The notes beneath the pieces are model-generated. The model ran no database searches. It was not told the DNA's origin and saw only the letters and a list, made by a program, of their open reading frames with translations. Both the position numbers and the translations under genes were made by a program. Source: JANLTX01 sp049840835 (GTDB taxonomy: Bacteria; Armatimonadota; Armatimonadia; Armatimonadales; Armatimonadaceae). From it: a stretch of 64,000 nucleotides of DNA. The stretch spans positions 147,000 through 210,999 of the forward strand of contig JASGJG010000036.1 in the NCBI GenBank assembly GCA_049840835.1. Reading direction: 5' to 3'. Positions 16,214 to 25,483 of the stretch are shown here, piece after piece. The first letter of the stretch is position 1, and each line of letters begins with the position of its first letter.

Positions 16214-17607
16214 ATGCCACCAACAACGATCATCGAGGAGAATGCCTCGGTGCTGCTGAAGAGCGGGTCCATACTGCCCTGGTAGCGGGAGAAGAGACGG
16301 CGCTCAAAGAATCCCTGGCCGACGCCCACCCCGCAGACCTGGCGGAGGTCATGGAGCGCCTGGGCAATGAAGATGCGCTGCGGGTCTTTCGTGCGCTGGA
16401 CGCCGAGCGTGCCGCCGAAGCCTTAGACGAGCTGGACCCGGATACAGCCCGGTTCTTCTTAGACAACGAGGTGCCAGAGCGAATCGCTTCTCTTCTGGAC
16501 CTGTTGCCCATGGACGATGCCGCCGAGGTGCTGGCAGAGTCCGCCACTCCGGAGCGGCAGGAGGCCCTTCTCCGTCAGTGGACCGACCAGGAAGACGCCG
16601 CTGAGGTACGCGAGCTACTCTCCTACCCCAAGAGTAGCGCCGGGCGCCTAATGACCGAGAAGTTCGTGCGTGTAGCCCCCAATCTCACAGTAGAAGAGGC
16701 GTTTGGTGTGATTCGCCACGCCGACCCAGAGGTGGAAACGCTCTCAGATCTCTACGTGCTGGAGGGCGAAGAGTTGATGGGGGTTCTTTCCCTGCGGGAA
16801 TTGGTCCGCGCCAGCCCGGCCCAGAAGCTCTCGGAGATTATGACCACGAATGTGATCTCCGTGCGAGTGGATACCGACCAGGAAGAGGCCGCGCAGCTTA
16901 TCGCCAAGTACGACTTCATGGCGCTCCCGGTAATACACGCCAACGGCACTATCGCTGGAATCATCACGGTAGACGACATTATCGATGTTCTGACCGAGGA
17001 ACAGACCGAAGACGTTTTCAAACAGGGCGCTATCTCCGCCGAGCCGGGCGTCTTGAACGCTCCCTATTTCTCGGTGCCTATCTGGCGGGTAGTGCGGAGC
17101 CGGGTGGGCTGGTTGGTGTTACTGTTCGTTGCGGAGACCGCTACCGGCGCCGTGCTACGGCACTTTGAAGACGAGCTGGCCAAAGTGGTTGCCCTGAGTT
17201 TCTATGTACCGCTCTTAATAGGCACTGGAGGCAATACCGGCGCGCAGACAGTGTCTACGATTATCCGTAGTATCGCCCTGCGAGAGATTCGTGGCCGTGA
17301 TACCGGACGAGTACTGGCCCGTGAGCTGCTCTCCGGGGTACTTCTGGGCCTGCTTCTGGGCGGTATCGCGTTTGGGCGGGCTATGCTCTGGGGCAGCGGT
17401 CTTCAGCTCTCTCTGGTAGTTGCGCTGAGTATCCTGGCTATCTGTACCTGGGCCAATACGATTGGCTCGTTGATTCCACTGGCGGCTACAAAACTCAAAG
17501 TAGACCCGGCGCTCGTATCCGCGCCGCTTATTACCACACTGGTAGATGCCACCGGGTTGGTCATCTACCTCACTGTCGCGCGTATGCTGCTCACTCAGCT
17601 ACACTGA
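16214..17607 (+). CDS. mgtE: Magnesium transporter MgtE (N-terminal frameshift)
   Basis: Best start is ATG 16214, 7 nt after GAAAGG at 16201-16206; the first 16 codons then need a -1 shift at about 16260 to enter the main frame, which otherwise opens at ATG 16351. The main frame has the MgtE N domain (HPADLAEVMERLG, LDELDPDTARFFL), two CBS domains (EIMTTNVISVRVDTDQEEAAQLIAKYDFMALPV) and five membrane helices containing GTGGNTGAQTVSTIIRSIALREI. The N and CBS domains gate the channel by binding Mg2+. The preceding leader may add RNA-level control. Confidence 0.93.
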
Positions 17608-17615
17608 ATCCGTGT

Positions 17616-17642
17616 TCCCAGGGGCTTGTGGGACCCCTGGGA
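17616..17642 (+). terminator. Hairpin downstream of mgtE
   Basis: A 9-bp GC-rich stem (17616-17624 with 17634-17642) with a 9-nt loop 9 nt after the mgtE stop. There is no T-tract, so termination strength is uncertain. Confidence 0.5.
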
Positions 17643-17722
17643 CCTCTGTACCATTTTCGCATCCTCTGGAACCCGATAGCCTATTTTCCACTAGGAGACC
17701 CTAGAAAAATCGGGAGAAGTTT

Positions 17723-18490
17723 ATGATGCGAAACACCGTTCTCACCATTGCCGCAGGTACGCTTACCGCTTTGACCGCGCTGGCTGTGTCGCCCGCACAG
17801 GCCCAGTACACCAATCCGTACACAGGGCGGACGTTTAACAACCCGAACTCTTCGCTGCTGGATACTGCCATTCTGGGGGCCAGCCGCAGCATGATGCTCA
17901 GCAATAGTCTGTTTTCTGGCAGCACTTCCGCGCGGATACTGGCGCAGCAGGTGAAACTGGGTCAGCAGATCATCAAGAGGGGTAAGGCAACGACTCGTTA
18001 TACGGCGCGCAACCCGTTTCCTATGGAACTCTGGCTCAAGCGCGTAAATCCTTCCGCACGCGAGCAATGGGCTGCCGAGGCCAACGTTCAGAAGACGCTC
18101 TGGGACCAGGAGGCCCGAGCGCGCGGAGCAAATATGAACGACATGGCCGATGCCCTGGGGCTAACGTTCATCATGGGCTGGGAGGCGCAAACAGGCGGCC
18201 AGAAGGCGACAACGGCACAGTTCAAGGGTATCTCTGCGGACTTCCGTCAGATGCTACTGAAAGATGCCTACTTTCAGGGTATGAGTCAGGCAGATCGCCA
18301 GATGTTTATCGAAGGTAAGCTCCTGGATTCTTCAGACAAGATACGCTTGCTGCGCGAGGCGAAGCGCATCGGTGATGCTACGATGCTCCAACAAGCGCGC
18401 GATGGCGGGAAGAAAGTGACCGACTCCTGGCTCCCCAAGGGTAAAACCCACTACGTGCCGAATCCATCAGGCTTTACCGACGTAAAGTAG
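17723..18490 (+). CDS. Secreted protein of unknown function, possibly DUF6683-like
   Basis: A 255-residue protein with a signal peptide (residues 1-28, ending AQAQ) preceded by GGGAG. Two adjacent ATGs (17723, 17726) are possible. The mature part is mostly helical; NDMADALGLTFIMGWEAQTG resembles the central segment of DUF6683 proteins, in which a NDxADAL helix is followed by aromatic residues. The C-terminal region is basic. I do not recognise an enzyme motif. It stands alone between mgtE and the convergent ClC gene. Confidence 0.72.
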   Translation: MMRNTVLTIAAGTLTALTALAVSPAQAQYTNPYTGRTFNNPNSSLLDTAILGASRSMMLSNSLFSGSTSARILAQQVKLGQQIIKRGKATTRYTARNPFPMELWLKRVNPSAREQWAAEANVQKTLWDQEARARGANMNDMADALGLTFIMGWEAQTGGQKATTAQFKGISADFRQMLLKDAYFQGMSQADRQMFIEGKLLDSSDKIRLLREAKRIGDATMLQQARDGGKKVTDSWLPKGKTHYVPNPSGFTDVK

Positions 18491-18544
18491 CTTGGGCGAG
18501 TAGTCCAGGCTCCAGGCAGGACACTGGCGCCCTAAATAATGGTG

Positions 18545-19833
18545 TTAGATTTCGGTATCGTTCCATTCGCGCAAGGCCCTGCCGGGGATGTGGCCCTGGT
18601 GCGGGGCCTTCGGGGTTTCGACTCGTTGCGCCACATAGATTCCCCGGTGCCCGGAGAGGATATAGGAAACGATACAGACGGCTAGCAACGGCATAGCCAT
18701 AGGCGCACCGAACAGCTCGATGCCCATGAGAGCGCAAGCCAGTGGTGTATTCGCGGCCCCGGCGAACACTGCCACGAACCCCAGCGCCGCAAAGAACCCG
18801 ACAGGCTGATGAGTAATAGTCGCGAGTGCTGCTCCCAGAGTCGCACCGATAACAAACAACGGCGTGACCTCTCCCCCCTTGAAGCCACTACCGAGAGTCA
18901 CGACGGTAAAGAGAAGTTTCAGGGCGAAGGCGAATAGAATCACGCCGCCGGGCTGAAATGCGCGCTCCAGTATAGGTAGAGAGAGACCCAGGTACTCCCG
19001 ACCAAAGAGCTGTGCCAGAGCGATAACGATCAAGCCACCCACAGCTGGGCGCAGATACGGATGCTGTGGCAGTAGCTTTTTGAAGCCGTGCCCGAGCACT
19101 TCTGTAGTCATAGAGAATAGCGCTGCTACTCCAGCGGAGAGCACTCCCAACAACAGAATCCCGCCCCAGAGGGTGGGAGTAGCACCGGAATTTCTCCCGC
19201 TGTATAGATGTGATGTGTGATGCCGAGTGCCTTGCACACCACATCGCCGATGTAGGCGGCCACGAAACACGGCAGCAGTGCCTCAAAACGAATTAGCCCC
19301 AGTGAGAGGACTTCCATACCGAAGAGAGTGCCCGCCAGCGGGGTGCCAAATACGGAACTGAACCCGCCGGAGATGCCACACATAAGAAGCAATCGGTGCT
19401 CCTGTGTGGAGAGTTTCAGAGGGCGCTGAAGCAGGCTGGCGAGCGTCCCTCCCATCTGGACCGCCGTTCCCTCTCGCCCGGCAGAGCCACCGAACAAATG
19501 AGTCCAGACCGTGGCGAGCAACACCATGGGCGCCAGGCGAAATGGAATAGATTCCGCGCCGGATTCCTGGTGAATTCTATCGAGCAGAAGGTTACTGCCC
19601 CCCTCGATAGGCTTGCCGAAACGCTGATAGACCGCTCCCAGCACTAGGCCTGCTATAGGTAAAGCGTAGAGTAGATTGGCATGTGTTTCTTGAAGGCGGG
19701 TGGCACGCTCTAAGAGATTCAGAAACAGCGCGGAGGCGCTTCCACAGAGCAGCCCAACCAGCGCCCCCAAGAGTGTCCAGCGACACAGGGCGCGGTAGAG
19801 CGAAATGACTTCGGTAAGTCGAAACGACGGCAT
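18545..19833 (-). pseudogene. ClC-family chloride channel/antiporter, frameshifted
   Basis: Two minus-strand frames form one ClC protein. The 5' part (from ATG 19833, preceded by AGGAAC) contains FGGSAGREGTAVQMGGTLA, the GREGP selectivity-filter equivalent, and the 3' part contains GSGFKGGEVTPLFVIGATLG, the second filter segment. They join at about 19185-19195 by a single-base shift within the sequence that follows YTAGEIP. A longer reading of the 5' frame to 19938 lacks ClC character. ClC proteins move Cl- or exchange Cl- and H+. Both halves are intact at protein level, so a sequencing indel is plausible. Confidence 0.85.
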
Positions 19834-20050
19834 TACAGTTCCTGTACTTGCTGCCGCATGGGAGGGAGAGATGGCGCACTCCCACGGCAGCCGAGTTCTA
19901 CTCCACAAACGCAGAGTGTCGGTGTCCGTAGGAGTCATCAGCCGTGTGGGGCGGTTTGTCGGGTCAGCGCTAAGCTAACTCAGCCGGGCGAACTCCATGC
20001 CCGTTGGAAACTAGAATATCACAAAAAAGCCATGGCGCCCCAGGACTTCT

Positions 20051-20254
20051 TCAGGGAGCCTGTGGTGACGTATCGTCCGGTGGTGTCGGTCCTTGCCCCG
20101 ATGCTTTCGGCTCTTTTGTGGCGCTCTGGGTAATGGCAATTGCTACTTCCGGGTCGCGAAGCACGCCTTCCTCACTGCTTGGAGTCACCGCCCCGATAGC
20201 AGCGACCATTAAACTGGATGCGAGTATCCGGCGGCGGTCAGTTTTGTCGTTCAT
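20051..20254 (-). CDS. Small secreted protein with twin-arginine-like signal
   Basis: A 67-residue ORF with a good Shine-Dalgarno (AAGGAGAG) 6 nt before ATG 20254; a longer frame to 20293 lacks one. The N-terminus NDKTDRRRILASSLMVAAIGAV has consecutive arginines before a hydrophobic stretch, resembling a Tat signal. The remaining 40 residues are polar, Pro-rich and likely disordered. A TATACT hexamer lies at 20284-20289 on the minus strand. Function unknown. Confidence 0.65.
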   Translation of the reverse strand: MNDKTDRRRILASSLMVAAIGAVTPSSEEGVLRDPEVAIAITQSATKEPKASGQGPTPPDDTSPQAP

Positions 20255-20301
20255 GAACTCTCCTTTGTACCAGGAGCGTTGCCAGTATAACAACTAGTTC
20301 C

Positions 20302-21909
20302 CTAGACACGCATCGGGGCTCGCTTCCCATTCAGTAACACTCCCAGCAGCGTGTGGCGCACAAAGAGCTGATAGGACGCCAATAAGGCAACTACAGTAAC
20401 TCCAAGAATCACAAGGAGCTTTACTACCAGCGGCAACGCCAGGTCTCGCAGGAGAAGCTGGAGGGCAACGATCAGTGGCAGATGCGCGATATAGAGCCAG
20501 TAGCTGGAGTCAGAGAGATACCGCAGCGTGGGGCTTTCTTTAGCGAGAAAGCGACGTGCCAGCCCCAGGCACCCGCAGATCATAAACCAGGTATAGCTGA
20601 CCTGGGTAGAGGCAGTCATTTGGGCTGGCATGCCTAGTGTCACGATTCCCAGCGGCAGGAACACCGCCAGCGCAAGGCTTAGTGTCAGCCACCAGCGCCG
20701 TCCCAGAATACCCTCCGTATCTCCGGCCTCATAGTAAAGCGCTCCGAAGAAGAAGAACACACCGTAGTAGAACAGTAGATGCGGTGGCGGCACTAGCCCC
20801 ATGGCGGTGTCCGCACCGAAAGCGGGCATCAGTGTGCCCATAAAGAGCTGCGGTAGCACGGTCAAGGGAATCACCCATGCATAGCGGAGCGGCGAGACCA
20901 CCCACTTCTGGGGAATGCGAACTCTACTTGAAATACGAGTCCAGAGAGCGAAGAAGGGCAACAACCAACACAGAAACCAGAGGAACCACAAATGCTCGAA
21001 GATAGGTGTGGAGAAGCACTGAGCTTTCAGAAACTCCCCATAACTCTGCCTCAGAGAGTCCAGCAGTGGGATCTTTCGAGGTGTAGTAGGCGGCAGGAGC
21101 TTGCGGCATCGTTCCCGCCCGGCGTCGATATCCCTCTGCGAGTGTGGAGGCAGCCCGAGCAGGGTTACCAGTCTCTGTGTGGTGGCAGTGCCTATATAGG
21201 CAAGCTGCCCCGGCGTATAGTCGTCGCGGGTGCGTATCGTAACATTCGCACCGTGTTTGAGCAGTACAGTCACCACGTCGTCCTGCCCTAGCAACACGGC
21301 GCTATGGAGCGCTGTAGAGCCACCGGTGTTTAGCCGGTTCACCTCCGCCCCGTTCTTCAAGAGCAGCTCTGCCACAGCGACATCGCCACGAAGAGCGGCC
21401 CAACTCAGAGGAGTGGCGCCGAATTGCTTATCCGGCGTGTTCACATTGCCTCCGGCAGCGAGTAGCCGCTTCAGTGCAGCACTATCTCCTTGCACGGCAG
21501 CCTCTACTACCGTCTTCGGCGGCGCGGATTTCGTTGGCGCAACTCTACTCGGCGACTTCGCTGCAGCTTTCACTATCTGGCGGTATAGCGGCACGATTGT
21601 GAGCGTACCTAATACACATGGCAAAAGAATCCGCAGTAAGCGATGCCGAATCACTCCACTCAGCCCGTAGCGTCGCCAGAGCAAGGCAGTAAAGAACCCG
21701 CTGACCAGGAAGAACAGCGGCATACGGAATCCATGGATCAGGAGCACCAGCGCTCCCATTGCCGGAGTCGCGGTGTTATCCTGTATTGGCCAGAGCCCCG
21801 GAACAAAGGTCATGATGGCATGGAGAACGATCCCCAGGAGCATGGCCAGCGCCCGCAGCGCATCCAGGTCATGCCGTCGTGTGTCCCCTGTTGATGAAAT
21901 TGCACTCAT
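20302..21909 (-). CDS. Membrane acyltransferase (acyltransferase-3 / OpgC type) with inserted ankyrin repeats
   Basis: A 535-residue protein. Residues 12-110 match the start of acyltransferase-3 proteins (RHDLDALRALAMLLGIVLH with the catalytic His, then RMPLFFLVSGFF). Residues about 133-255 are four ankyrin repeats (GATPLSWAALRGDVAVAELLLKNGAEVN, STALHSAVLLGQDDVVTVLLKHGANV). Residues 285-535 resume the acyltransferase with eight or more membrane helices (HLWFLWFLCWLL, SYWLYIAHLPLIV). The ankyrin block falls in the loop after the third helix, in one uninterrupted frame. The family O-acylates sugars or glucans; the ankyrin insert may bind a partner. Confidence 0.88.
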   Translation of the reverse strand: MSAISSTGDTRRHDLDALRALAMLLGIVLHAIMTFVPGLWPIQDNTATPAMGALVLLIHGFRMPLFFLVSGFFTALLWRRYGLSGVIRHRLLRILLPCVLGTLTIVPLYRQIVKAAAKSPSRVAPTKSAPPKTVVEAAVQGDSAALKRLLAAGGNVNTPDKQFGATPLSWAALRGDVAVAELLLKNGAEVNRLNTGGSTALHSAVLLGQDDVVTVLLKHGANVTIRTRDDYTPGQLAYIGTATTQRLVTLLGLPPHSQRDIDAGRERCRKLLPPTTPRKIPLLDSLRQSYGEFLKAQCFSTPIFEHLWFLWFLCWLLPFFALWTRISSRVRIPQKWVVSPLRYAWVIPLTVLPQLFMGTLMPAFGADTAMGLVPPPHLLFYYGVFFFFGALYYEAGDTEGILGRRWWLTLSLALAVFLPLGIVTLGMPAQMTASTQVSYTWFMICGCLGLARRFLAKESPTLRYLSDSSYWLYIAHLPLIVALQLLLRDLALPLVVKLLVILGVTVVALLASYQLFVRHTLLGVLLNGKRAPMRV

Positions 21910-22013
21910 GCCCTTTAGACAAGATCGACATTTTCCACGGTTGCAGAGCGCTCCTCCTGTTCTAGGAGTGTCGGATTCTTGCCACCTATGCTACGATTCC
22001 GTGTCATTTCAGC

Positions 22014-22718
22014 ATGGCGAAAACTGATCCTTATTCCTTTCGCTTTCCCGAACCCGGCCCTGCGTCTGAGTCGAGTGAAAAGAGGCTCGCACAGCAGGCG
22101 CTCTTCGATTTTAATGCAGGGCGTTACAAAGAAGCCCTGGAAAAGATCAATACCCTGCCTGATGGTTATTATGCCTTCGATGCAGTGATGGTACTGATCG
22201 AGCTATTCGGGCTTCGAAAACAAGACAGCCTATTGAAACACAAACAAGACAGCCTATTGAAACACAAAATAGAGCAGCTCCAGAAACGAGCCGTTTCCGA
22301 TGAAGAACGGATCTACATAGATGGCATGCTGTGCTACATGGAAAGTAACTACGATTGTTGTTTAGAGAAGCTAAAACCATTGCTGGGCACGATGCCCAAC
22401 AATCAACTGATCGCCAACAGAATCGCAATCTCGCATGCGATACTGAACGACTACACAAGCTTTGATTCCATGTATGACTATATGGTCACAAATAGTCTAA
22501 AGACGAACCGCTATGTCAACTTTTACCATGGAGTCTCATTGGTCCAACACAGGCGGTACTCTGAGAGCAAAGGGTTCTTTGATATAGAGTCCCCAGTGCC
22601 TTTTATCAAGCGGGAATCATTGAGGTATCGCATGTACATCGCCGTACGTGAGAAAGCCTACGCGGAATCGTTCCGGTACTACAAGATTATCGTCAAAGAT
22701 ATCTGGCGCAAGAAATAG
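22014..22718 (+). CDS. Tetratricopeptide-like hypothetical protein
   Basis: A 234-residue soluble protein starting ATG 22014. Its helical repeats (QQALFDFNAGRYKEALEKINTLP, ERIYIDGMLCYMESNYDCCLEKLKPLLG) have TPR-like spacing: small residues at helix packing positions and a Pro at repeat ends. Residues 69-84 are an exact octapeptide duplication produced by a 24-bp tandem repeat. Composition is richer in A+T and in Tyr/Lys than its neighbours. No partner or function can be named. Confidence 0.7.
   Translation: MAKTDPYSFRFPEPGPASESSEKRLAQQALFDFNAGRYKEALEKINTLPDGYYAFDAVMVLIELFGLRKQDSLLKHKQDSLLKHKIEQLQKRAVSDEERIYIDGMLCYMESNYDCCLEKLKPLLGTMPNNQLIANRIAISHAILNDYTSFDSMYDYMVTNSLKTNRYVNFYHGVSLVQHRRYSESKGFFDIESPVPFIKRESLRYRMYIAVREKAYAESFRYYKIIVKDIWRKK
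22218..22265 (+). repeat. 24-bp perfect tandem duplication inside TPR-like gene
   Basis: Units 22218-22241 and 22242-22265 are identical and keep the frame, giving the octapeptide KQDSLLKH twice. Perfect identity implies a recent slippage event. Confidence 0.95.
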
Positions 22719-22735
22719 TAGCGGATAGTAAAAAG

Positions 22736-22753
22736 CCCCCCATTTCTGGGGGG
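22736..22753 (-). terminator. Terminator of the ABC-F gene
   Basis: Six C (22736-22741) pair with six G (22748-22753) across a 6-nt loop. On the minus strand the stem is followed by CTTTTTAC, downstream of the gene ending at 22778. Confidence 0.75.
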
Positions 22754-22777
22754 TGGTGAATTGGTTAATAACCAGGA

Positions 22778-24376
22778 CTAGACATCCACACGTTTCATGC
22801 GCTCGATAGCCGGGTCTAAGACCATCTCTAGCTTGCCGTCCATCACCTCATAGATACCGGTTGCTACCTGGTCGATGAGGTACTGATCGTGGCTGGACAT
22901 CAGGATGGTGCCCTCGAACTGGCGCAGAGCCTCGATCAGGACGTCGCGGGCCAGTGGGTCCAGGTGGTTCGTCGGTTCGTCGAGGAGGTAGAAGTTCGCG
23001 GGGCGCAGCAGGAACTTGGCAAGGGCCACACGGGCACGCTCGCCACCGGAGAGCACACCGACCTTCTTGAACGGCGCATCTTCCCCACGGAACTGAAGGC
23101 GGGCCAGAAGGCCACGGGCGAGCTCCTCATGCTTACCCTCAACACCGGCCATTGTTTCTTCAAAGACCGTGTTATCTTTCACCAGTGTCTCCGCCTGGTG
23201 CTGGGCAAAATATCCGATCTCAGTCTTCGCGTTCACGGTTACGGTACCCGCAGTCGGCACTTCCTGCTGAGCAACTAAGCGAAGGAGAGTAGACTTACCC
23301 ACCCCGTTTGGTCCGATGAGAGCGATTTTATCCTGGCGCTGAATATCCAGGTTGATGCCGTTCAGGATCGTCTTCTCGCCGTATTTCTTCACCACATTTG
23401 CGATCATCACCGGCTCGGGAGCTTCACGCGGCGGCTCGGGGAACTGGAGGTAGATGCTGCGCGGCTTCTCCTTAGGCTTGGGCAGCATATCTATCTTCTC
23501 CAGCTGCTTCACACGGCTCTCCACCATGCCCGACTTGGACTTGTTACCACGCCAGCGCGCCACGAACTCTTTCCAGTCCGCAATCTCGCGCTGCTGCGCT
23601 TCCCAGGCCTTGAAGTCACGCTCGTATTGCTCCTGGCGCTGCTTCTCGTAGTCGTCGTAGTTACCGTTGTAGATCTTGACGGTTTGTTCGTCCACTTCCC
23701 AGATCTTCTCGGCGACTACATTCAGGAACTCCACATCGTGCGAGATGCAGATCACAGCACCGGGGTAGCTGGGAATGTAGTCGTACATCAGCCAGTACTT
23801 GGCCGATGTATCCAAGTGGTTCGTCGGTTCGTCGAGAAACAGATAGTCGGGCTCGGTCAGCAGGAGTTTGGCCATGGCGATACGCATCTGCCAGCCCCCA
23901 GAGTAGGTGTCCGTTAGTCGGTCGATAGCGTCCAGTTCGAAGCCGAGACCGGAGAGCACCCGCCCGATGCGCGCGTCCATGGTGTGCGCCTCTACACGGT
24001 GCAGGTCCTCGCTCGCTTTATCGAGAGCGGCCAGGTCAGACTTGCTGGCATCGCCGCTGCCCACGGCATGGCTGGCGGCCAATAGTCGAGCTTCGATGTC
24101 AGCAACGTTTGGAAACGCGGAGCGCATTTCCTCACCAATGGTGACGCCCAATCGGCACTGGGATTCCTGGTTCAGGTAGCCCACGGTGCGGCCATGGCGA
24201 TGTACGGCGCCTTTATCTGGCTCTTCCAGTCCGGCCAGCATCTTGATCAAGGTCGATTTGCCCGCACCATTGAGGCCCACGACCCCGATGCGCTCCTTAT
24301 CGCCCAGATGCAGCGTAATATCCTTGAGCACATCTTGCGGCCCAAAGCTTTTGTAGAGTTTTTCAGCGGTCAGCAT
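22778..24376 (-). CDS. ABC-F family ATPase (ribosome-associated)
   Basis: A 532-residue soluble protein with two ABC domains and no membrane helices. Domain 1 has Walker A GLNGAGKST, a YSGGWQMR signature and Walker B LLLTEPDYLFLDEPTNHLD; domain 2 has GPNGVGKST, VLSGGERAR and YLLDEPTNHLD. The charged linker between them (FKAWEAQQREIADWKEFVARWR ... KSKSGMVESRVKQLEK) is the P-site-tRNA interaction motif of ABC-F factors. Members such as EttA, Uup and YdiF act on stalled or initiating ribosomes. The exact subgroup is uncertain. A terminator lies just downstream. Confidence 0.95.
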   Translation of the reverse strand: MLTAEKLYKSFGPQDVLKDITLHLGDKERIGVVGLNGAGKSTLIKMLAGLEEPDKGAVHRHGRTVGYLNQESQCRLGVTIGEEMRSAFPNVADIEARLLAASHAVGSGDASKSDLAALDKASEDLHRVEAHTMDARIGRVLSGLGFELDAIDRLTDTYSGGWQMRIAMAKLLLTEPDYLFLDEPTNHLDTSAKYWLMYDYIPSYPGAVICISHDVEFLNVVAEKIWEVDEQTVKIYNGNYDDYEKQRQEQYERDFKAWEAQQREIADWKEFVARWRGNKSKSGMVESRVKQLEKIDMLPKPKEKPRSIYLQFPEPPREAPEPVMIANVVKKYGEKTILNGINLDIQRQDKIALIGPNGVGKSTLLRLVAQQEVPTAGTVTVNAKTEIGYFAQHQAETLVKDNTVFEETMAGVEGKHEELARGLLARLQFRGEDAPFKKVGVLSGGERARVALAKFLLRPANFYLLDEPTNHLDPLARDVLIEALRQFEGTILMSSHDQYLIDQVATGIYEVMDGKLEMVLDPAIERMKRVDV

Positions 24377-24483
24377 AGTTGTTTATTGTGTTTTGTATCG
24401 TGGGCGATGCGCCGCGAGTTAAAACCCGGCCTGGAGCGTGCCCATGCCTTTTGAGGGCGAATGAGGTGATTCCACATGAAAAA

Positions 24484-24509
24484 GCCCCTGCGCCATACTG
24501 CGCCGGGGC
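24484..24509 (-). terminator. Terminator on the minus strand, distal to the DUF2231 gene
   Basis: GCCCC (24484-24488) pairs with GGGGC (24505-24509), and GCGC (24490-24493) with GCGC (24500-24503), with a 6-nt loop. TTTTTC follows on the minus strand. The nearest upstream minus-strand gene ends 280 nt away at 24787, with the inverted-repeat element between. Confidence 0.65.
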
Positions 24510-24560
24510 CGTCCTCGGAAACCTGTCCATTTTATCTTGCCTGAGGCAGTTTTGCCATCT

Positions 24561-24739
24561 GCCCCCTATCCCCCAATAATGGGGGCACCAGAACAGGCAT
24601 CCTTGCCTGAGCCGCTTCGCGACGTTATCTCGCTTGCCAATAAGCCTGCGCGTTAGCGCCAACAATGCTGCGGAGCAGCTAAAGCTGCCCGCAGGGCATT
24701 CTTTGATCGGGTGCCCCCATTATTGGGGGATAGGGGGCA
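24561..24739. repeat. 179-bp element with perfect 29-bp terminal inverted repeats
   Basis: The 410-bp gene-free stretch 24377-24786 holds this element and one terminator. The left repeat (24561-24589) is the exact reverse complement of the right (24711-24739). Each repeat is itself a near palindrome: CCCCCA and TGGGGG flank ATAA. The 121-bp core carries short GC hairpins and no ORF. There is no clear target-site duplication (ATCT on the left, ATTA on the right). It resembles a MITE or a REP/BIME-like intergenic repeat; no second copy occurs in the window. Confidence 0.85.
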
Positions 24740-24786
24740 TTAACGCTGAGGGACGCACTAGCGATGAAGCAGAAGGATAGCCCCAA

Positions 24787-25302
24787 CTACGGCCTTGGGC
24801 TTGCTGCTGGGCTTTCTTCGGGAGCTGGTGTAGCTGCTACGGGGTCTTCCGGGCCATAGTCGCCGTGAGAGATAGAGCCGCCCAGGAAGCCGACATAGCC
24901 AATGCCACCTGCCACAGCCACAGCCACCACTAACCAGAGCCAGAATGGGAGACCTCTCAGCTTGTCTCTTACACCTACGCGCCAGAGTGCCAGTACCAGC
25001 GAGACGCCACCGAAGACAAAGGCTAACAGGCGGTGCAGGTTGACCACATGCTCCGCTTTGGAGCCCGCTTCTATATAGGCGCGGTCATCTTCCTTCACAC
25101 CGAACCAGCCGACGACACCCGCCTGCCCGGAAAGCACCGACGGGATGGTGAACAATGCACCAAGTAAGAAACACCAGAAGGCGACGGTGCGCCACCCCTC
25201 TTTCTTGAAGAGAATCGCCCCCACATCGAAGGCAACTGCGATCATGATCAAGACGATGGGAAAGTGAGTCGATGCGCCGTGTAGGTGCTTCCAGAATGCC
25301 AT
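24787..25302 (-). CDS. DUF2231-family membrane protein
   Basis: A 171-residue protein with four predicted membrane helices. The start KHLHGASTHFPIVLIMIAVAFD carries the family's HxxxxHFP motif, and AEHVVNLHRLLAFVFGGVSL is the second conserved helix with a histidine. DUF2231 proteins are predicted inner-membrane proteins, sometimes heme- or metal-associated, without an established role. The C-terminal tail is Pro/Ala-rich and extracytoplasmic by prediction. It is divergent from the Lgt-like genes. Confidence 0.88.
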   Translation of the reverse strand: MAFWKHLHGASTHFPIVLIMIAVAFDVGAILFKKEGWRTVAFWCFLLGALFTIPSVLSGQAGVVGWFGVKEDDRAYIEAGSKAEHVVNLHRLLAFVFGGVSLVLALWRVGVRDKLRGLPFWLWLVVAVAVAGGIGYVGFLGGSISHGDYGPEDPVAATPAPEESPAASPRP

Positions 25303-25471
25303 GTTTACCTAACTCTATCTCTTGGACGACGGCTACGTCAAGTTCCTTCCCATCTATTAAAGATTTCCTATTCTCGCAAAGAAAGAGTTCCTTCTCACGA
25401 AGGAGCGCGGCGGGAATACCATCGATTCCGTGTTGGGCGAAGCTCCCACTGTACTGCCAAGAAATTGCCGC

Positions 25472-25477
25472 TACAAT
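25472..25477 (+). promoter_or_regulatory. -10 hexamer TACAAT of first Lgt-like gene
   Basis: Six nucleotides before ATG 25484. It fixes the start at 25484 rather than at the upstream in-frame codon 25430. Confidence 0.6.
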
Positions 25478-25483
25478 TGCACT

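Noticed and set aside
24561..24739. Possible CRISPR or toxin-antitoxin locus in the intergenic repeat
   Set aside because: There are only two repeat copies, in inverted orientation, with no spacers and no ORF.
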